From a virus, in the IMG/VR virus record IMGVR_UViG_3300027763_000002, positions 1-63,264 of that record: a DNA stretch of 63,264 nucleotides, one strand, 5' to 3'. A program made the position numbers and the translations under genes. Under the pieces are notes generated by a model. It was given only the letters and a program-made list of their open reading frames with translations. It was not told where the DNA came from and ran no database searches. Within the stretch, counting starts at the first letter, position 1, and each line of letters begins with the position of its first letter. This document shows, piece by piece, positions 16,751-31,300 of this stretch.

Positions 16751-17828
16751 TGCCACAGCACTCGTCAACTTCGGCAACGGTACAGGCCTTGAGATCGGGG
16801 ACTGGACCTACTCGACCTATCTGCGGTCTGCTCCCGGTTATCTTCCATTAAACAACGCAACCACGAGCTACCTTCAAGCTAGCTATCCTGCTTTGGCTGC
16901 GCTTTTGCCCGACATATACAAAATTCAACTAACGTCATCCGCTGTAGTAACGATGCCATCATCCCAGCAGTGGTTTGGTATCGGTTATGGAAACGGAACG
17001 TGGGTAGCGGGGGCTTATGGTGGTACCGGTGCGGCCACTTCGACTGACGGCACAACGTGGACAGCCCGAACTAGTACTGGCGGTATGCGGTCAATAGCCT
17101 ACGGTGCAGGGGTTTTTGTTTCCGTAGCATCCGGGGGCACGCAATCGTCGCCCACGGGCGTCACTTGGACAGCACGAACCGCAGTGGCGGGAGAGGCCGT
17201 TGTATATGCTGCTGGAACCTTTGTCATGGTTGGTGCAAACTGCGCCGCCACATCAACCGATGGTTTTACGTGGACAACTCGAACTATACCAACCGGAAAC
17301 TGGTATAGAATGGCTTACGGAGCAGGTTTATTTGTTGCAATTACAGATAATAATAGTATAGCCGCTACATCTCCTGATGGCATAACGTGGACATCTAGAA
17401 CTCTACCTAGAACCATAAGCTCCCAAGGTATAGCCTATGGTAACGGTACTTTTGTTATTATAGATTTGGTGACCAGCACAAAAGTTATGCTTTCTACAGA
17501 CGGTATAACTTGGGTAGATACAACCACAACTTCCCATGTCACATCAGCAGTCGCGCTTGTTTTTGGTAATGGTCTTTTCGCAGCGACCAACGGGACATCG
17601 GTGTCTTTGTCTGGAAATGGGGTTCAGTGGTCTACCGTCGCTGTCCCCGCCTACGGTGCTAGCGGTCCTTCTCTTGCCTATGGAGATAGTGGCGTTTTTG
17701 TCTCTCTACCCAACGGCGTGTCGGCAACCCCCGCCCTCCGCATCACCGCCGAAGTCAGCACCAGCACCTTTACTCTCCCCGTCGTGACCCCCGTCACGGG
17801 CACCTTCACATACGTTCGAGCAACATAG
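16743..17828 (+). CDS. Receptor-binding-like protein, collar motif plus Asp-box beta-propeller (copy 1)
   Basis: 361 residues, starting at a TTG that aligns with the GTG start of the paralogue at 17838. The N-terminal IGDWTYSTYLRSAPGYLPLN followed by SYPAL resembles a tail-collar-type attachment module. The rest holds repeats of the form Y-G-x-G-x-F-V ... S-T-D-G-x-T-W-T-x-R-T, the Asp-box/BNR pattern of beta-propellers. Likely a tail tip binding or glycan-recognition protein. Confidence 0.7.
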   Translation: MVNATALVNFGNGTGLEIGDWTYSTYLRSAPGYLPLNNATTSYLQASYPALAALLPDIYKIQLTSSAVVTMPSSQQWFGIGYGNGTWVAGAYGGTGAATSTDGTTWTARTSTGGMRSIAYGAGVFVSVASGGTQSSPTGVTWTARTAVAGEAVVYAAGTFVMVGANCAATSTDGFTWTTRTIPTGNWYRMAYGAGLFVAITDNNSIAATSPDGITWTSRTLPRTISSQGIAYGNGTFVIIDLVTSTKVMLSTDGITWVDTTTTSHVTSAVALVFGNGLFAATNGTSVSLSGNGVQWSTVAVPAYGASGPSLAYGDSGVFVSLPNGVSATPALRITAEVSTSTFTLPVVTPVTGTFTYVRAT

Positions 17829-17837
17829 GATAAGCCT

Positions 17838-18965
17838 GTGGCTAATGCAGCATCCCTAACCAACTTCAGCAGCCCAGCCCTCGATATCGGAGACTGGCTG
17901 TACTCGATCTATCCACGCTCGGCACCGGGCTACCTGCCGCTAAATGACGGGGTTACGACCTACCTCGCCTCCAGCTATCCGACACTGTTTGGGCTTTTGA
18001 ACGCCAACTACAAAGTCATTCCTGTCTATACAGCCGGTACCGGATTAGGAACCTGCCAATATCGCAATGCTGCTTATGGAAGCTCTGTATGGGTTCTACC
18101 CGGATTTAATGATACCACTGGCTGGAGAACCTCAACAGATGGGGCAACGTGGACAGCGAGGACTGGTCCGGATACTAACGCTGGGCGGTCGATTGCTTTT
18201 GGTACGGGCATATTTGTAACCATTGCAGCCCCTAATGCTTACACCTCAACAGATGGCATCACATGGACCACTCGCTCTGCAAGTTTAAACGGTAGCTTTA
18301 GCTGTGAAGCGCTCTTCTATGGCGGCGGTCTATTTGTAGCGATGGGGCAAAATGGAAGCACACAGGACTTAGCCTACACCTCAACTAACGGCATCACATG
18401 GACTGCCCGCACTGTTCCGGCTATCGCTGGCTATGAGCATATTGCTTACGGAAACAGTATTTATGTAGCTACTGCTGGAACCCTATGGAGTGGAAGCTCA
18501 ACCACCTATGCGACATCTCCTGACGGAGTGACGTGGACCTCACGCACCCTGCCCTTCACGGCAACTGTAGGTGGTCTTGTTTTTGCCAGCGGTAAATTCT
18601 GGATGCTGTCATCTGCTTCTGGTACCACTATTTACTCCTCTACAGACGGCATCAGCTGGACAAGCAATACTATATCACCAACCATCGGTGTTAACCGAGG
18701 TTTGGCTTTTGATGGCACAATCTTCACAGCTATTGATAACTCTGGGAACTTCTCAGTTTCCGCTGATGGCCTAAATTGGACGGTCAAACTAGCTACGGGG
18801 TACGCCGGAGCCAATCAGCTTATATTCGGTGCATCCGGTGTTTACGTCGCAGTCAATAATAGCACTGCGGTCGCTAAAATTTCCGCCCCCGTCAGTACCA
18901 CCCAATTCACCCTCCCCGTGGTCACGGCACTGACCAACACCTTCACCTATGTCAAGGCGACCTAA
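17838..18965 (+). CDS. Receptor-binding-like protein, collar motif plus Asp-box beta-propeller (copy 2)
   Basis: 375 residues from GTG 17838. Same order of parts as the gene before it: IGDWLYSIYPRSAPGYLPLN, SYPTL, repeats containing S-T-D-G-I-T-W-T-x-R, and an end of QFTLPVVTALTNTFTYVKAT that matches TFTLPVVTPVTGTFTYVRAT. The two arose by duplication and have diverged in the repeats, as expected for host-range proteins. Confidence 0.7.
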   Translation: MANAASLTNFSSPALDIGDWLYSIYPRSAPGYLPLNDGVTTYLASSYPTLFGLLNANYKVIPVYTAGTGLGTCQYRNAAYGSSVWVLPGFNDTTGWRTSTDGATWTARTGPDTNAGRSIAFGTGIFVTIAAPNAYTSTDGITWTTRSASLNGSFSCEALFYGGGLFVAMGQNGSTQDLAYTSTNGITWTARTVPAIAGYEHIAYGNSIYVATAGTLWSGSSTTYATSPDGVTWTSRTLPFTATVGGLVFASGKFWMLSSASGTTIYSSTDGISWTSNTISPTIGVNRGLAFDGTIFTAIDNSGNFSVSADGLNWTVKLATGYAGANQLIFGASGVYVAVNNSTAVAKISAPVSTTQFTLPVVTALTNTFTYVKAT

Positions 18966-18967
18966 CC

Positions 18968-19417
18968 ATGACCGTATGCTACACCTACGACAGTCAGAAC
19001 ATCTACGTGGCTATGGTCGAGTTTGACCCCTATGGCCCCGTCCCTGCAAACTCCACGCTCGTTGCGCCTCCTCTGGTGGTCTACCCGCAGGTCGCTCAGT
19101 GGCAAGGAGATATCTGGGCTATCCTAGCCTCACGCCCTCCAGCGCCCGCCCCAGTGCCGCCTGTGAACGATACGGTCTACACCCGCCTGCAGTTCCTGTT
19201 CCTGTTCACCCCACAAGAGGTCATCGCGATCCAGAACGCGGCACTGACGAACGAGTCGGTGGCCTACTACAACTATATGATCAACGCGGTGGTCACCTTG
19301 CAGCTGACGGATCAGACTGTTATCAATGGGGTTAACATGCTAGCCACAGAGGGTGTCATCACGCCCGAACGCGCTGCGCAAATCCTTGCTGGTGATCCGG
19401 CACCCACTGCTCCGTAA
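18968..19417 (+). CDS. Hypothetical tail-region protein, 149 aa
   Basis: Begins MTVCYTYDSQNIYVAMVEFD, with a Pro-rich middle (PPAPAPVPPVNDT) and a helical C-terminus (TPERAAQILAGDPAP). It lies two bases after the second propeller gene. The place and layout are like fibre-assembly chaperones or small fibre base proteins, but no family is certain. Confidence 0.6.
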   Translation: MTVCYTYDSQNIYVAMVEFDPYGPVPANSTLVAPPLVVYPQVAQWQGDIWAILASRPPAPAPVPPVNDTVYTRLQFLFLFTPQEVIAIQNAALTNESVAYYNYMINAVVTLQLTDQTVINGVNMLATEGVITPERAAQILAGDPAPTAP

Positions 19418-19429
19418 GGTACCGCTGGT

Positions 19430-21358
19430 ATGGCTTTCATCAAGCTGCAGTTCAAACCGGGTATGAACCGTGACCAGACCAACTACTCCAACGAGGGTAG
19501 TTGGTGGGACGGCAACCATATTCGGTTTCGCTCTGGGTACCCCCAGAAGATCGGTGGATGGATAAAAGCCTCCTATAACTCGTTTTATGGCGTGTGCCGC
19601 CAGTTCTGGAACTGGGTAACAACCTATGCGGATAACCTCATAGCCCTAGGGACCAACAACAAGCTCTACATCAATGCGGGTGGGCAGTTCTATGACGTCA
19701 CCCCGCTGCGAGCTGTAAACCCTACCCTAAGCTCCACGATCACCGACAACTGCGTCCAGACCTTTGTGGGCTCGACCACGGTAACCCTTAACCTAGGGAG
19801 CGCTACAGACCCTAACTGCGTTGTGGGGTCTTTTGTGACTGTGCGCGGCGTGACCGGCACGGTGGGCGGCATCCCTAATGCTCAGATCAATGCTAACCAA
19901 ATCGTTACGGCAGTAGGTGCTACGTCTATCTCCTTTGTTGTAGCTACAGCTGCTTCGTCCAATGTGGCCGCTGGTGGCGGCACGGCTATCTTCATCGACT
20001 TTGAGATTGCCCCCGGTAACGTGGTCTCCGTGCGGGGCTATGGCTGGGGTGTGAGCTACTGGGGACGTGGGACTTGGGGCTCTGGTGCTCCTGCACCGTA
20101 TGCGACCCTGCAGCGGGATTGGTTCTTCGATAACCTCGACAACGACCTCATCATGAACATCCGTGAGGGCGTGCCCTACTACTGGGCTCGGGGTGCGAAC
20201 GTAGACCCGGCTATCTCTTTAGGTACCCGTGCTATCAGCCTAGCTGCCTATGCTACAAGCGCTGGATACCCAAGCGCTGCGGTACCCGTAAAAGTCACCC
20301 AACTGCTCGTCTCGCAGCAGGATCGCCACGTCATTGCCTTCGGCGCTGTGCCCTACGGCAGTACCTCTGCGGCTGACTTTGACCCCCTGCTTATCCGCTG
20401 GTGCAGCCAAGGCTCGCCGGGAGAGTGGACGCCTACTGTGACCAATTCTGCGGGCTTCCTACGGGTCTCTCGTGGCTCTGGCATTGTTAGGGCGCTGCCC
20501 ACACGGCAGGAAATCCTCGTCTTCACGGACACGCACCTCTTCACCTTGCAGTTCCTCGGTACGACCGATGTGTTCGGTCTGCAGGAGTATGCTGACAACA
20601 TCTCCATCATCTCACCTCGGGCGGTTATCACAGCTGCCAACATCACCTACTGGATGGGTAACGGTAAGTTCTACGCCTATACGGGCCGCGTGGAGACCCT
20701 CGCCTGCTCGCTACGGAACCATGTGTTCGAGAACCTCAACCGTAATCAATATGGTCAGATCGTGTGCGGCACCAACGAGCAGTGGAACGAAATCTGGTGG
20801 TTCTACCCTAGCGCCGACTCCAACTGGAACGACAAGTACGTCATCTACAACCACCTTGAGCGCATCTGGTACTATGGCAATATGGAGCGCACAGCTTGGC
20901 TGGACTCCGCACTGCAGTACTACCCTATCGCTGCTGATACCCTACAAGGTGCAGCACAGGGTTACGTGTACTCTCATGAGGCGGGTGTGGATGCTGACGG
21001 CGCACCGCTAGACGCTTATATCCTGTCCAACGACTTCGACATCGGTGATGGTGACAACTTCATGCTGACCAGCCGTCTGGTTCCCGACGTAGGCTTCGAC
21101 GGCTCTACTGAGGGGTCCTCACCTTCCGCAACAGTCACGATCTACCCACGGAACTTCCCCGGCCAGAACTACAATTCGAACATGACCCAGAATGGGCCTG
21201 TGGTCGGCAACTCTGCGGATATCAACCAGTACACCAACCAAGTCTTCATGCGCACCCGTGCGCGTCAGATGGCCTTTAAAATCCAGTCCGAGAACCTCGG
21301 GACGCAGTGGCAGCTGGGTGCGCCTCGCCTCGACGTCAGACAAGATGGTCGCCGCTAG
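19430..21358 (+). CDS. Tail nozzle/DNA stabilisation protein, P22 gp10-like
   Basis: 642 residues. The N-terminal NHIRFRSGYPQKIGGW, the YADNLIALGTNNKLYI strand, and the later TRQEILVFTDTHLFTLQF, YWMGNGKFYAYTGRVETL and NEIWWFYPS blocks form the repeating beta-propeller pattern of podovirus nozzle proteins (P22 gp10, T7 gp12 group). It should close the tail channel below the adaptors. Its stop overlaps the following GTG start. Confidence 0.75.
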   Translation: MAFIKLQFKPGMNRDQTNYSNEGSWWDGNHIRFRSGYPQKIGGWIKASYNSFYGVCRQFWNWVTTYADNLIALGTNNKLYINAGGQFYDVTPLRAVNPTLSSTITDNCVQTFVGSTTVTLNLGSATDPNCVVGSFVTVRGVTGTVGGIPNAQINANQIVTAVGATSISFVVATAASSNVAAGGGTAIFIDFEIAPGNVVSVRGYGWGVSYWGRGTWGSGAPAPYATLQRDWFFDNLDNDLIMNIREGVPYYWARGANVDPAISLGTRAISLAAYATSAGYPSAAVPVKVTQLLVSQQDRHVIAFGAVPYGSTSAADFDPLLIRWCSQGSPGEWTPTVTNSAGFLRVSRGSGIVRALPTRQEILVFTDTHLFTLQFLGTTDVFGLQEYADNISIISPRAVITAANITYWMGNGKFYAYTGRVETLACSLRNHVFENLNRNQYGQIVCGTNEQWNEIWWFYPSADSNWNDKYVIYNHLERIWYYGNMERTAWLDSALQYYPIAADTLQGAAQGYVYSHEAGVDADGAPLDAYILSNDFDIGDGDNFMLTSRLVPDVGFDGSTEGSSPSATVTIYPRNFPGQNYNSNMTQNGPVVGNSADINQYTNQVFMRTRARQMAFKIQSENLGTQWQLGAPRLDVRQDGRR

Positions 21359-21660
21359 TGGCCCTCGATAGGTTCCGTGCAGCCCCTCTACCCAATCCGC
21401 CGGTAGAATATGACCCCCAGTACGTGCGGCAGCTCATCCGTGTGATCGAGACCTATTTCTCCCAGCTCGACTCCCGTACCCCCAACAATGCACAGCAGTA
21501 CACCGCAGACACGTTTAACGGCATACTCGCAACCAAGAACGTCACGACCACACAGAAGAACGCGCTAACCCCCGCCGCAGGCTGGGTGGTTTTTGACACG
21601 ACTTTGGGCAAACTTTGTGTCTATTCTGGTAGTGCTTGGCAAACTATAACGTCGGTATAA
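21358..21660 (+). CDS. Small virion protein, 100 aa
   Basis: GTG start at 21358 overlaps the nozzle stop. A helix with YVRQLIRVIETYFSQLDSRT is followed by a beta part ending GKLCVYSGSAWQTITSV, a common end of phage fibre or plug proteins. It may be a small trimeric component at the nozzle tip; that is inference. Confidence 0.65.
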   Translation: MALDRFRAAPLPNPPVEYDPQYVRQLIRVIETYFSQLDSRTPNNAQQYTADTFNGILATKNVTTTQKNALTPAAGWVVFDTTLGKLCVYSGSAWQTITSV

Positions 21661-21684
21661 TTCTCACCCTAAGGATCGTTCGCT

Positions 21685-24954
<3,270 letters not shown>

Positions 24955-25018
24955 CGGTTGAAGGCCGTTGTGGCAAATGTAGGCATTACCCGTACTAAAG
25001 CGGGGATAGGGGTTCCGT

Positions 25019-26575
25019 ATGGCCAGTTCGAATTCGACTGTCACCCAGACAACAACAACAAGTAACCTACCCGCATACGCACAGCCGTATTTCGAGAACT
25101 TGATGAACAGGTCGCAAGCCCTGTCCAATCAAAAATACACCCCCTATGGCGGCGAACAGGTTGCAGGTTTTACCCCCCTCCAACAGCAGGTCCAAGGCGA
25201 AACCCAAAGACTGCAAACCCCCGGTCAATTTGGTGCCGCTTCTGCGCTCGCAGGTGCTGCAGGTCTCGGAGCCCTAGCGCAGGGCCAGTACAACCCCAAC
25301 CAGTTCCAGACCCAGCAGGTCGGTGGTCCTCAGCTTCAACAGTACAGCATGGCTGGGCCACAGCAGGTCCAGTCCACCCAGCAAGTCGCAGGGATGATGG
25401 GCGCACCTCAGCAGGTGCAAGGTGGCCAAGGCGTAGCCGCGCAGATGAACGCGGCCCAGACGGGCTATAACCCACAGCTACAGAACTTTAATATCAACGC
25501 GCCTCAGAACTTCGGTAATGAGCAGGCGCAGCAGTATATGTCGCCCTACACCCAGAACGTCATCGACCAGCAGAAGAGTGCTGCTATCCGTGATGCTCAG
25601 AAGGGGCAGCTTGCTCAAGACCTCGGCGCTGCGCGTCAGGGTACCTATGGAGGGGCAAGGCAGCTTCTCGCGGCCACAGAGCGCGAGCGCAACCTTGGTA
25701 GCCAGCTTGGACAGATCGAGGCCACGGGCCTCCAGTCCGCCTATGCCAACGCTCAACAGCAGTTCGGTGCGGACCGCGCCTCTCAGATGCAAGCTCAGCT
25801 CGCTAACCAGCAGGCTGGCCTTGGTGTGCAGCAACTCGGTACCCAGACAGGTCAACAGACCGCGCTGGCGAACCTCTCGTCGGAACAGCAGGCTAACGTA
25901 CAAAACCTAGCGGCTAAGCTCCAGACCCAAGGCTTAAACCAGCAGCAGGCCTTGCAGGCCGCTATGGCGAACCAGCAGATGGGCTTCAACACGAGCCAGC
26001 AGAACCTAAACAACTACCAGCAAACCCAGTCTCAGAACGCACAGCAGAACCTGCAGGCCCAGCTTGCTAACCAGCAGGCTAATCTCACTACGGGTCAAGC
26101 GAACCTCGGTGCGGCTCAGCAGACCCAACAGCTCGGTGCTCAGACAGGCATACAGGGGCTACTATCTAATCAGCAGTCCGCCCTACAGGCGCAGCAGATG
26201 GCTGAGCAGTCAAACCAGTTCGGGGCGAACCTCGGACTGCAGGGTCTATCGCAGGCTAACCAAGCCGCTGCCAATATCGGGAACCTCGGTACTCAGCAGC
26301 AGCAGGCTGACCTATCGCGCCTCAATGCTCAGAACACCATCGGTACTCAGCAGCAGCAGCTTCAGCAGCAGTACGACACGCAAGCCTACAACAACTTCTT
26401 GGCGCAGCGTGACTGGCAGCAGACCCAGCTGGGCTACTATAGCAACATGCTACGCGGTCTACCGATCACACCTAATACGAACACGAACGTCTCTACTCCA
26501 GCACCATCGCAACTCTCGCAGATTGCTGGCGCGGGTGTCGGTGCGCTATCTACTGCTAAACTTATGGGGGGTTAA
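25019..26575 (+). CDS. Gln-rich internal virion protein, 518 aa
   Basis: Starts with TTTSNLPAYAQPYFENLMNR, then becomes about one quarter Gln with repeats such as LANQQAGLGVQQLGTQTGQQ, predicted as long helices. It ends in a Pro/Ser/Leu tail. Composition and location between two other large proteins suit an ejected or internal core protein. No enzymatic motif is seen. Confidence 0.7.
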   Translation: MASSNSTVTQTTTTSNLPAYAQPYFENLMNRSQALSNQKYTPYGGEQVAGFTPLQQQVQGETQRLQTPGQFGAASALAGAAGLGALAQGQYNPNQFQTQQVGGPQLQQYSMAGPQQVQSTQQVAGMMGAPQQVQGGQGVAAQMNAAQTGYNPQLQNFNINAPQNFGNEQAQQYMSPYTQNVIDQQKSAAIRDAQKGQLAQDLGAARQGTYGGARQLLAATERERNLGSQLGQIEATGLQSAYANAQQQFGADRASQMQAQLANQQAGLGVQQLGTQTGQQTALANLSSEQQANVQNLAAKLQTQGLNQQQALQAAMANQQMGFNTSQQNLNNYQQTQSQNAQQNLQAQLANQQANLTTGQANLGAAQQTQQLGAQTGIQGLLSNQQSALQAQQMAEQSNQFGANLGLQGLSQANQAAANIGNLGTQQQQADLSRLNAQNTIGTQQQQLQQQYDTQAYNNFLAQRDWQQTQLGYYSNMLRGLPITPNTNTNVSTPAPSQLSQIAGAGVGALSTAKLMGG

Positions 26576-26578
26576 ACC

Positions 26579-28342
26579 ATGTCGACCACTGGGGTTAAAC
26601 CGTTCAGCATGCAATCGCCTGAGCATATTGCAAAGCAGTATGAGGGCAATAAGCAGAAGATTGCGCAGGCAGTCCAGCTCGGGCTCGTCGACGCTACGGC
26701 TGGCACACTAGCCGGTATGTTCATTGATCGTATGCGGGCAGCGGCCACTCAAGAACAAGCTCCTCCGCAGACTGTTGCGCAGCAGGTTTTGGGGTCTAGT
26801 CCTCCTGCGCCACCCCCCGGCGGACCACCCATGGCACCTCAGGCAGGGGGTCCGCCTCCTTCCCCTATGCCTATGCCTCAAGGAGCGCCGCCCGCCAGTT
26901 CGGCAGCTCCTATGGGTGGTCCTCCGGTACGGGCCGCTGATGGCGGTCTCATGTCTATCCCTATCCCTGATGCTATGTTCGATGAGCCTGCTAATGGTAG
27001 CTATGCCAATGGCGGTCTCGTGGCGTTTGGTCCCGGTGGTCCGGTAGAAGATGAGAGCTATAACGCAGATTACCCCTATGCCGGTATGCGAAATGCTTCT
27101 TTGTTGGAAGCAATGAACTTGCACCCAAGGGCTACAGACGAAGAGCATGAGTTCCGTGGGAAAAATTACGTCCCCTTTTCTCAGTCTGCTATGGGTCAAT
27201 TTCTTCCAAACCTTGGCTCCAGCATTAGCGAGGGTACCAAGTCGAAGCCTAAACAAGAAGCTCAGGCTATGCAGAACAACCGCGAGATAAACAACTTCTT
27301 CACGTCAGTGTGGGGCGGTACTCGTAAGGATGTGTCGCCTGAAGAACTTGCAGCGCAGAAAGCTGCCCGCGCACCTAAACCTGCTTCTAATAATCTTGCA
27401 CCGGGGATGTATGCTACACCTGAGCAGCTTGCTGGGGCTCGTGCTCGCCAAGCAGCGCTGGGGGACATCACCCCTACCGATGTCCTAAAGGCTACCTACG
27501 CAACAGGTAAAGCCACTGTGCAGGGTGGTAAGCAGGGTCTCGCAGCGATTGCTCCTGCTGCTTACTCCGCACGTAAGGCTGGCAACAAGAAACAAGAGCA
27601 GATCGCTAATGCTGTTAAGCAAGCTACAGACAAAGATACAGACAAAGATACAGAGGCAGGGGGGGCAAAAGACCTCATGCAGGATGCTATCGACAAGGTG
27701 CATAAGTACTATGCAGACCCTGAGTACGAGAAGTTCATGAACGGCCAAGAGTCGCGCCTGTCCAAGCAGAAGAAGGAAGACGTCTGGACCACACTGGCTC
27801 AGATCGGCTTTAGTATGGCTGCCTCTAAGAGTCCAACGCTTCTCGGTGCTATCGGTGAGGCTGGCTCTGCTGCTATGCCTAATGCGATGAAAGCCCTACA
27901 GGCTCGCCGTGCCGCTGAGAGCGATCTTGCTAAGCAACGCATGGAGACCCGCCGTGCAGAGGTCACTACGGGAATTGGTGTGGCGCAGAACGCCGAGCAG
28001 GTCGTCCTCAAGCGTGAAGAGATGCAGCAGGTGAAGGAACTTGCTCGTGATCAAATTCATGCCCAGTTGGAGATCGCAGAGCGTAACAACTCTACCCAGC
28101 TTCAAGCCGCTAGGATAGCGGCAGAGAGGGCGGGCGACACGGATTATAAATGGTCTATCTCCACAAAAGCCGCAGCGCTCTTTGCAACCGGAAAATACAA
28201 AACCCTTGGCGAAGCCACAAATGCCGCTATGGATGCGTATCTTAAGACGGTTCACCCTACCAAAACAGAGGGTACGCCTATCGCAACCGCTTTGGGTGGC
28301 GCTGGTGGTGGTAAGAACTTCTCTTTCAATTCGCTTAACTAG
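26579..28342 (+). CDS. Internal virion protein with ADGG and YANGG motifs, 587 aa
   Basis: An N-terminal helical part is followed by a Pro/Gly/Met-rich linker holding RAADGGLMSIP and SYANGGLVAFGPGGP. Residues about 300-540 are strongly charged helices. The two motifs match those in the basic proteins at 5130-8131 and in gene 21685, suggesting a shared processing or interaction signal. Function is inferred only from context. Confidence 0.65.
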   Translation: MSTTGVKPFSMQSPEHIAKQYEGNKQKIAQAVQLGLVDATAGTLAGMFIDRMRAAATQEQAPPQTVAQQVLGSSPPAPPPGGPPMAPQAGGPPPSPMPMPQGAPPASSAAPMGGPPVRAADGGLMSIPIPDAMFDEPANGSYANGGLVAFGPGGPVEDESYNADYPYAGMRNASLLEAMNLHPRATDEEHEFRGKNYVPFSQSAMGQFLPNLGSSISEGTKSKPKQEAQAMQNNREINNFFTSVWGGTRKDVSPEELAAQKAARAPKPASNNLAPGMYATPEQLAGARARQAALGDITPTDVLKATYATGKATVQGGKQGLAAIAPAAYSARKAGNKKQEQIANAVKQATDKDTDKDTEAGGAKDLMQDAIDKVHKYYADPEYEKFMNGQESRLSKQKKEDVWTTLAQIGFSMAASKSPTLLGAIGEAGSAAMPNAMKALQARRAAESDLAKQRMETRRAEVTTGIGVAQNAEQVVLKREEMQQVKELARDQIHAQLEIAERNNSTQLQAARIAAERAGDTDYKWSISTKAAALFATGKYKTLGEATNAAMDAYLKTVHPTKTEGTPIATALGGAGGGKNFSFNSLN

Positions 28343-28351
28343 GGGTTTGCT

Positions 28352-31300
28352 ATGAACGTAACGATGCCCGATGGGACTGTCATCTATGACGTTCCCGATG
28401 GGATGTCCAAAGCGGACCTTCTGGCCAAACTGCAGCGTAATAACTACGACACCAAGAAACTCCTTACGCCTCCTCGTCCCGGTCTCCTCGGCTCCTTCAT
28501 GGAGGCCGCGACGACGATCCCTCGTATGGGTGCTCAGGCTACAGCATTTGCTGCTGACCAGAGCGAAGAGAACCGTAAGGCGTTCCTCAAGGCTGGCGAG
28601 ACCAAGTATCAGCCTGTCGGCGGGTTCAGTAAGAAGAACACCCTCGGTGAGAACATCGAAGCGGCTAAGGAGCTCGTTGGTGGTACGTTAGGTCAGGCTG
28701 TTGCTCCTGCCATCGTAGGCTCTGGCGCTGCGGTTGCCGGGGCCCCCCTAGGCGGTGTCGGTGCTTTCGTCGCGGGTCCTACGGCGGGCTATGCTACGAA
28801 CACCGCTCAGTACACGATCCAGAACCTCTACCGTCAGGCTCAGGAACAGCAGGACGCTATCGATGCAGGCAAGACCCCCAACCATGCTGCCGTAGGTAAG
28901 GCCTTCGTTGCCGCCACAGGCTCTGCGGGTCTCGACCTCGCCGGAGAGCAACTCTTTGCGCCCCTAACCAAGGCGTTCCCCTTCGCTAAGGACCTCATCT
29001 TCGGTGGAGGTAAAGCCGCTGCCAAAAGTGCTGAAGTCCTCGAAGACGCACTGGCTAAGGGTACGCTTAAGGAAGTTGGTGAGAATACCACCAAACTAAC
29101 CACGAGGCAGAACTACACTGGGAACATCCTCAAGGGTGTCGGTAAGGGTGTGGCCTTCGAAGTGCCGCAGGAGATCGCTCAGCAGGCGTTAGAGCGCTGG
29201 CAGGCGGGTCTCAGCCTCACTGATGCGGATGCTCAGGAAGAGTACAAACAGGCTGCTATCGGTGCTGCATTCCTAGGCCCGCTCTTCGGTGGTGCTACAG
29301 GTATCCTCGAGACTCGCGCCAAGAACAGGAAGACGGAAGACGAAGAAGCCGAAAAAGTTGACAATGAGCCCCCTGCTAAGGGAGAGTCTTCCTATACACC
29401 CCCCGAAGGCGTTGACCCCGCCACCTATGCGGAGACGTTTGCGCGTTTCCAAGCCACTGGCCTTGATGAGGAGGAAGCCCATGATGCAGCCGTCCAAGCC
29501 CTCACTCCCGACACTGTCGCAGATGGACCTGCAGACGATGTTGATGGAGATGTCGACGGAGGACTTGCAGCAGGCGTTCAGGGTGATCTCGGGGGTGGAG
29601 TTGGAGCCCCGACTGTCCGACGCGCTCGAAAAGCTGCAGAACGAGGAGTGGAACCTGTTAGCACGGGTGCTGATGTTGTTGCTGGCGGAGAGGGACCAAG
29701 CGACGTTGCACTAAGCGACGGCGAGGTCGGCGTACGCGCACCTGCTACCAAGCAGCAGCTTATCGCGGCACGAGAGCCTATTAAGCGAGCGTTCACCGCC
29801 GCAAAGCTGGACTTCGAAGATACCTTCGGGGTTAGCAAGCTACCCGCAACCGTGCGTGACGCTGCCGCTGACATCATCGCCAACGACGGTACTGTCGCGC
29901 CTTATGATGCTCTTATGAAGGCGTTTGAGGTCGAACAGCAGAAGACTGAAAAAGCCGAACCAACCATAGTTGACATGGCACCCGCCAACCAGCCTATCGC
30001 AACGGGGGTCCTACCTAAGAAGGTCGTGATGACCCTTGATGAAGCTAAGGCTGCGATAGCTCCTAAGCTCACGACTGCTCCTGCTCCTGCTCCTGCAGAG
30101 AAATTCACGATTGAAGGTTATGAGGAGCCTGCTCCTGCTCCCGCCCCTGTCGCCAAAGGTAAGCGCAAATCATCCAAGCCGCAGTTCACGATTGAGCCCG
30201 AGCCCTACGCCGAAGCGTTGGACAAGATTAGAAACTATCGAAAGCAGGGTGTCGATGAAGCTGCATTAGTTGATCTTGAAGCGCTAGCAATCGACTACGG
30301 AACAAACCCTAAAGCCGCCGTTACCCCCGAGCAGCTGTCGTCGTTTATAGATAAGAGCGTTGGTCGCTACCTCGCGCAGGGTGATGCTGCGCCGACCATC
30401 CAAAAAGGTGTGGGCGCTGGTAGTGCTCGTGAGGAGTACGACCAGAAAGCCAAAGAGCGGCGGGCTGCTATCGAAGCGCAGCTGGCTGAGGACCAGAAGG
30501 CTGTGGAGCAGAGGGCTTCGGAGAACACTACACAGCTCTTCAAAACAATCCTAGAGACCCTCCCCGGTGCAAACGAGGAAGAGGATGCGGGTAAGGTTAA
30601 GGCTGAGGCCAAGGCCGCTGCTAAGGCCGAAACAGAGGCCTATGAGGCTCGCACAGGCTTCCAAGATGCGGGCGACCTAACTCCGTTCCAAGAGGAGCAG
30701 CGTTCTCTTTACGAGCAAGCGCGTATAGCCCGCGAAAACAATCAAATTAACGACGCCCAGCACGCCACCATCCGTGATCAGCTCGCTCGAATTGCTAGCG
30801 GTGTGGTCGGGGATAATATCAAGCTCGAGGGTCTGAATAAGGTTTGGGACACCCTGACCGCAGCTATCCAGTCGGATAAGACTGGGGTCGAGCCCACGAA
30901 CGACAACCGCCGTACCTCGGGACGACTGAGCCTAACCTTCGATGATGTGGGTGCAAATCCTGAAGCTCAAACCCGTGCGGAAGACCAGCGTGTTGAAGAG
31001 CTCGATAGACCTGAGAACCGTTCGCTCGCTCGGGACCTGAATAATCTCGTCTCTGCCTTTGAACAGGGTAATATCGACGAGTCCCAGTTTGCCACAATGA
31101 CAACGGGGTTAGAACAATTCCATCGTGGCCTTAGGGCTGAGAAACGAGATGCGACCAATACTCGCGCACGGGTGCGCGGTGCGGACTTCATTCGGCAGCG
31201 ACTACTCGAAGCTAAGCGCAACGGAGATATTAGCGATAAGGCCGCTGATCTTGCAGAATGGTTCATCCAAAAGAACCCTGACCTTGTGGATAACCTTGGT

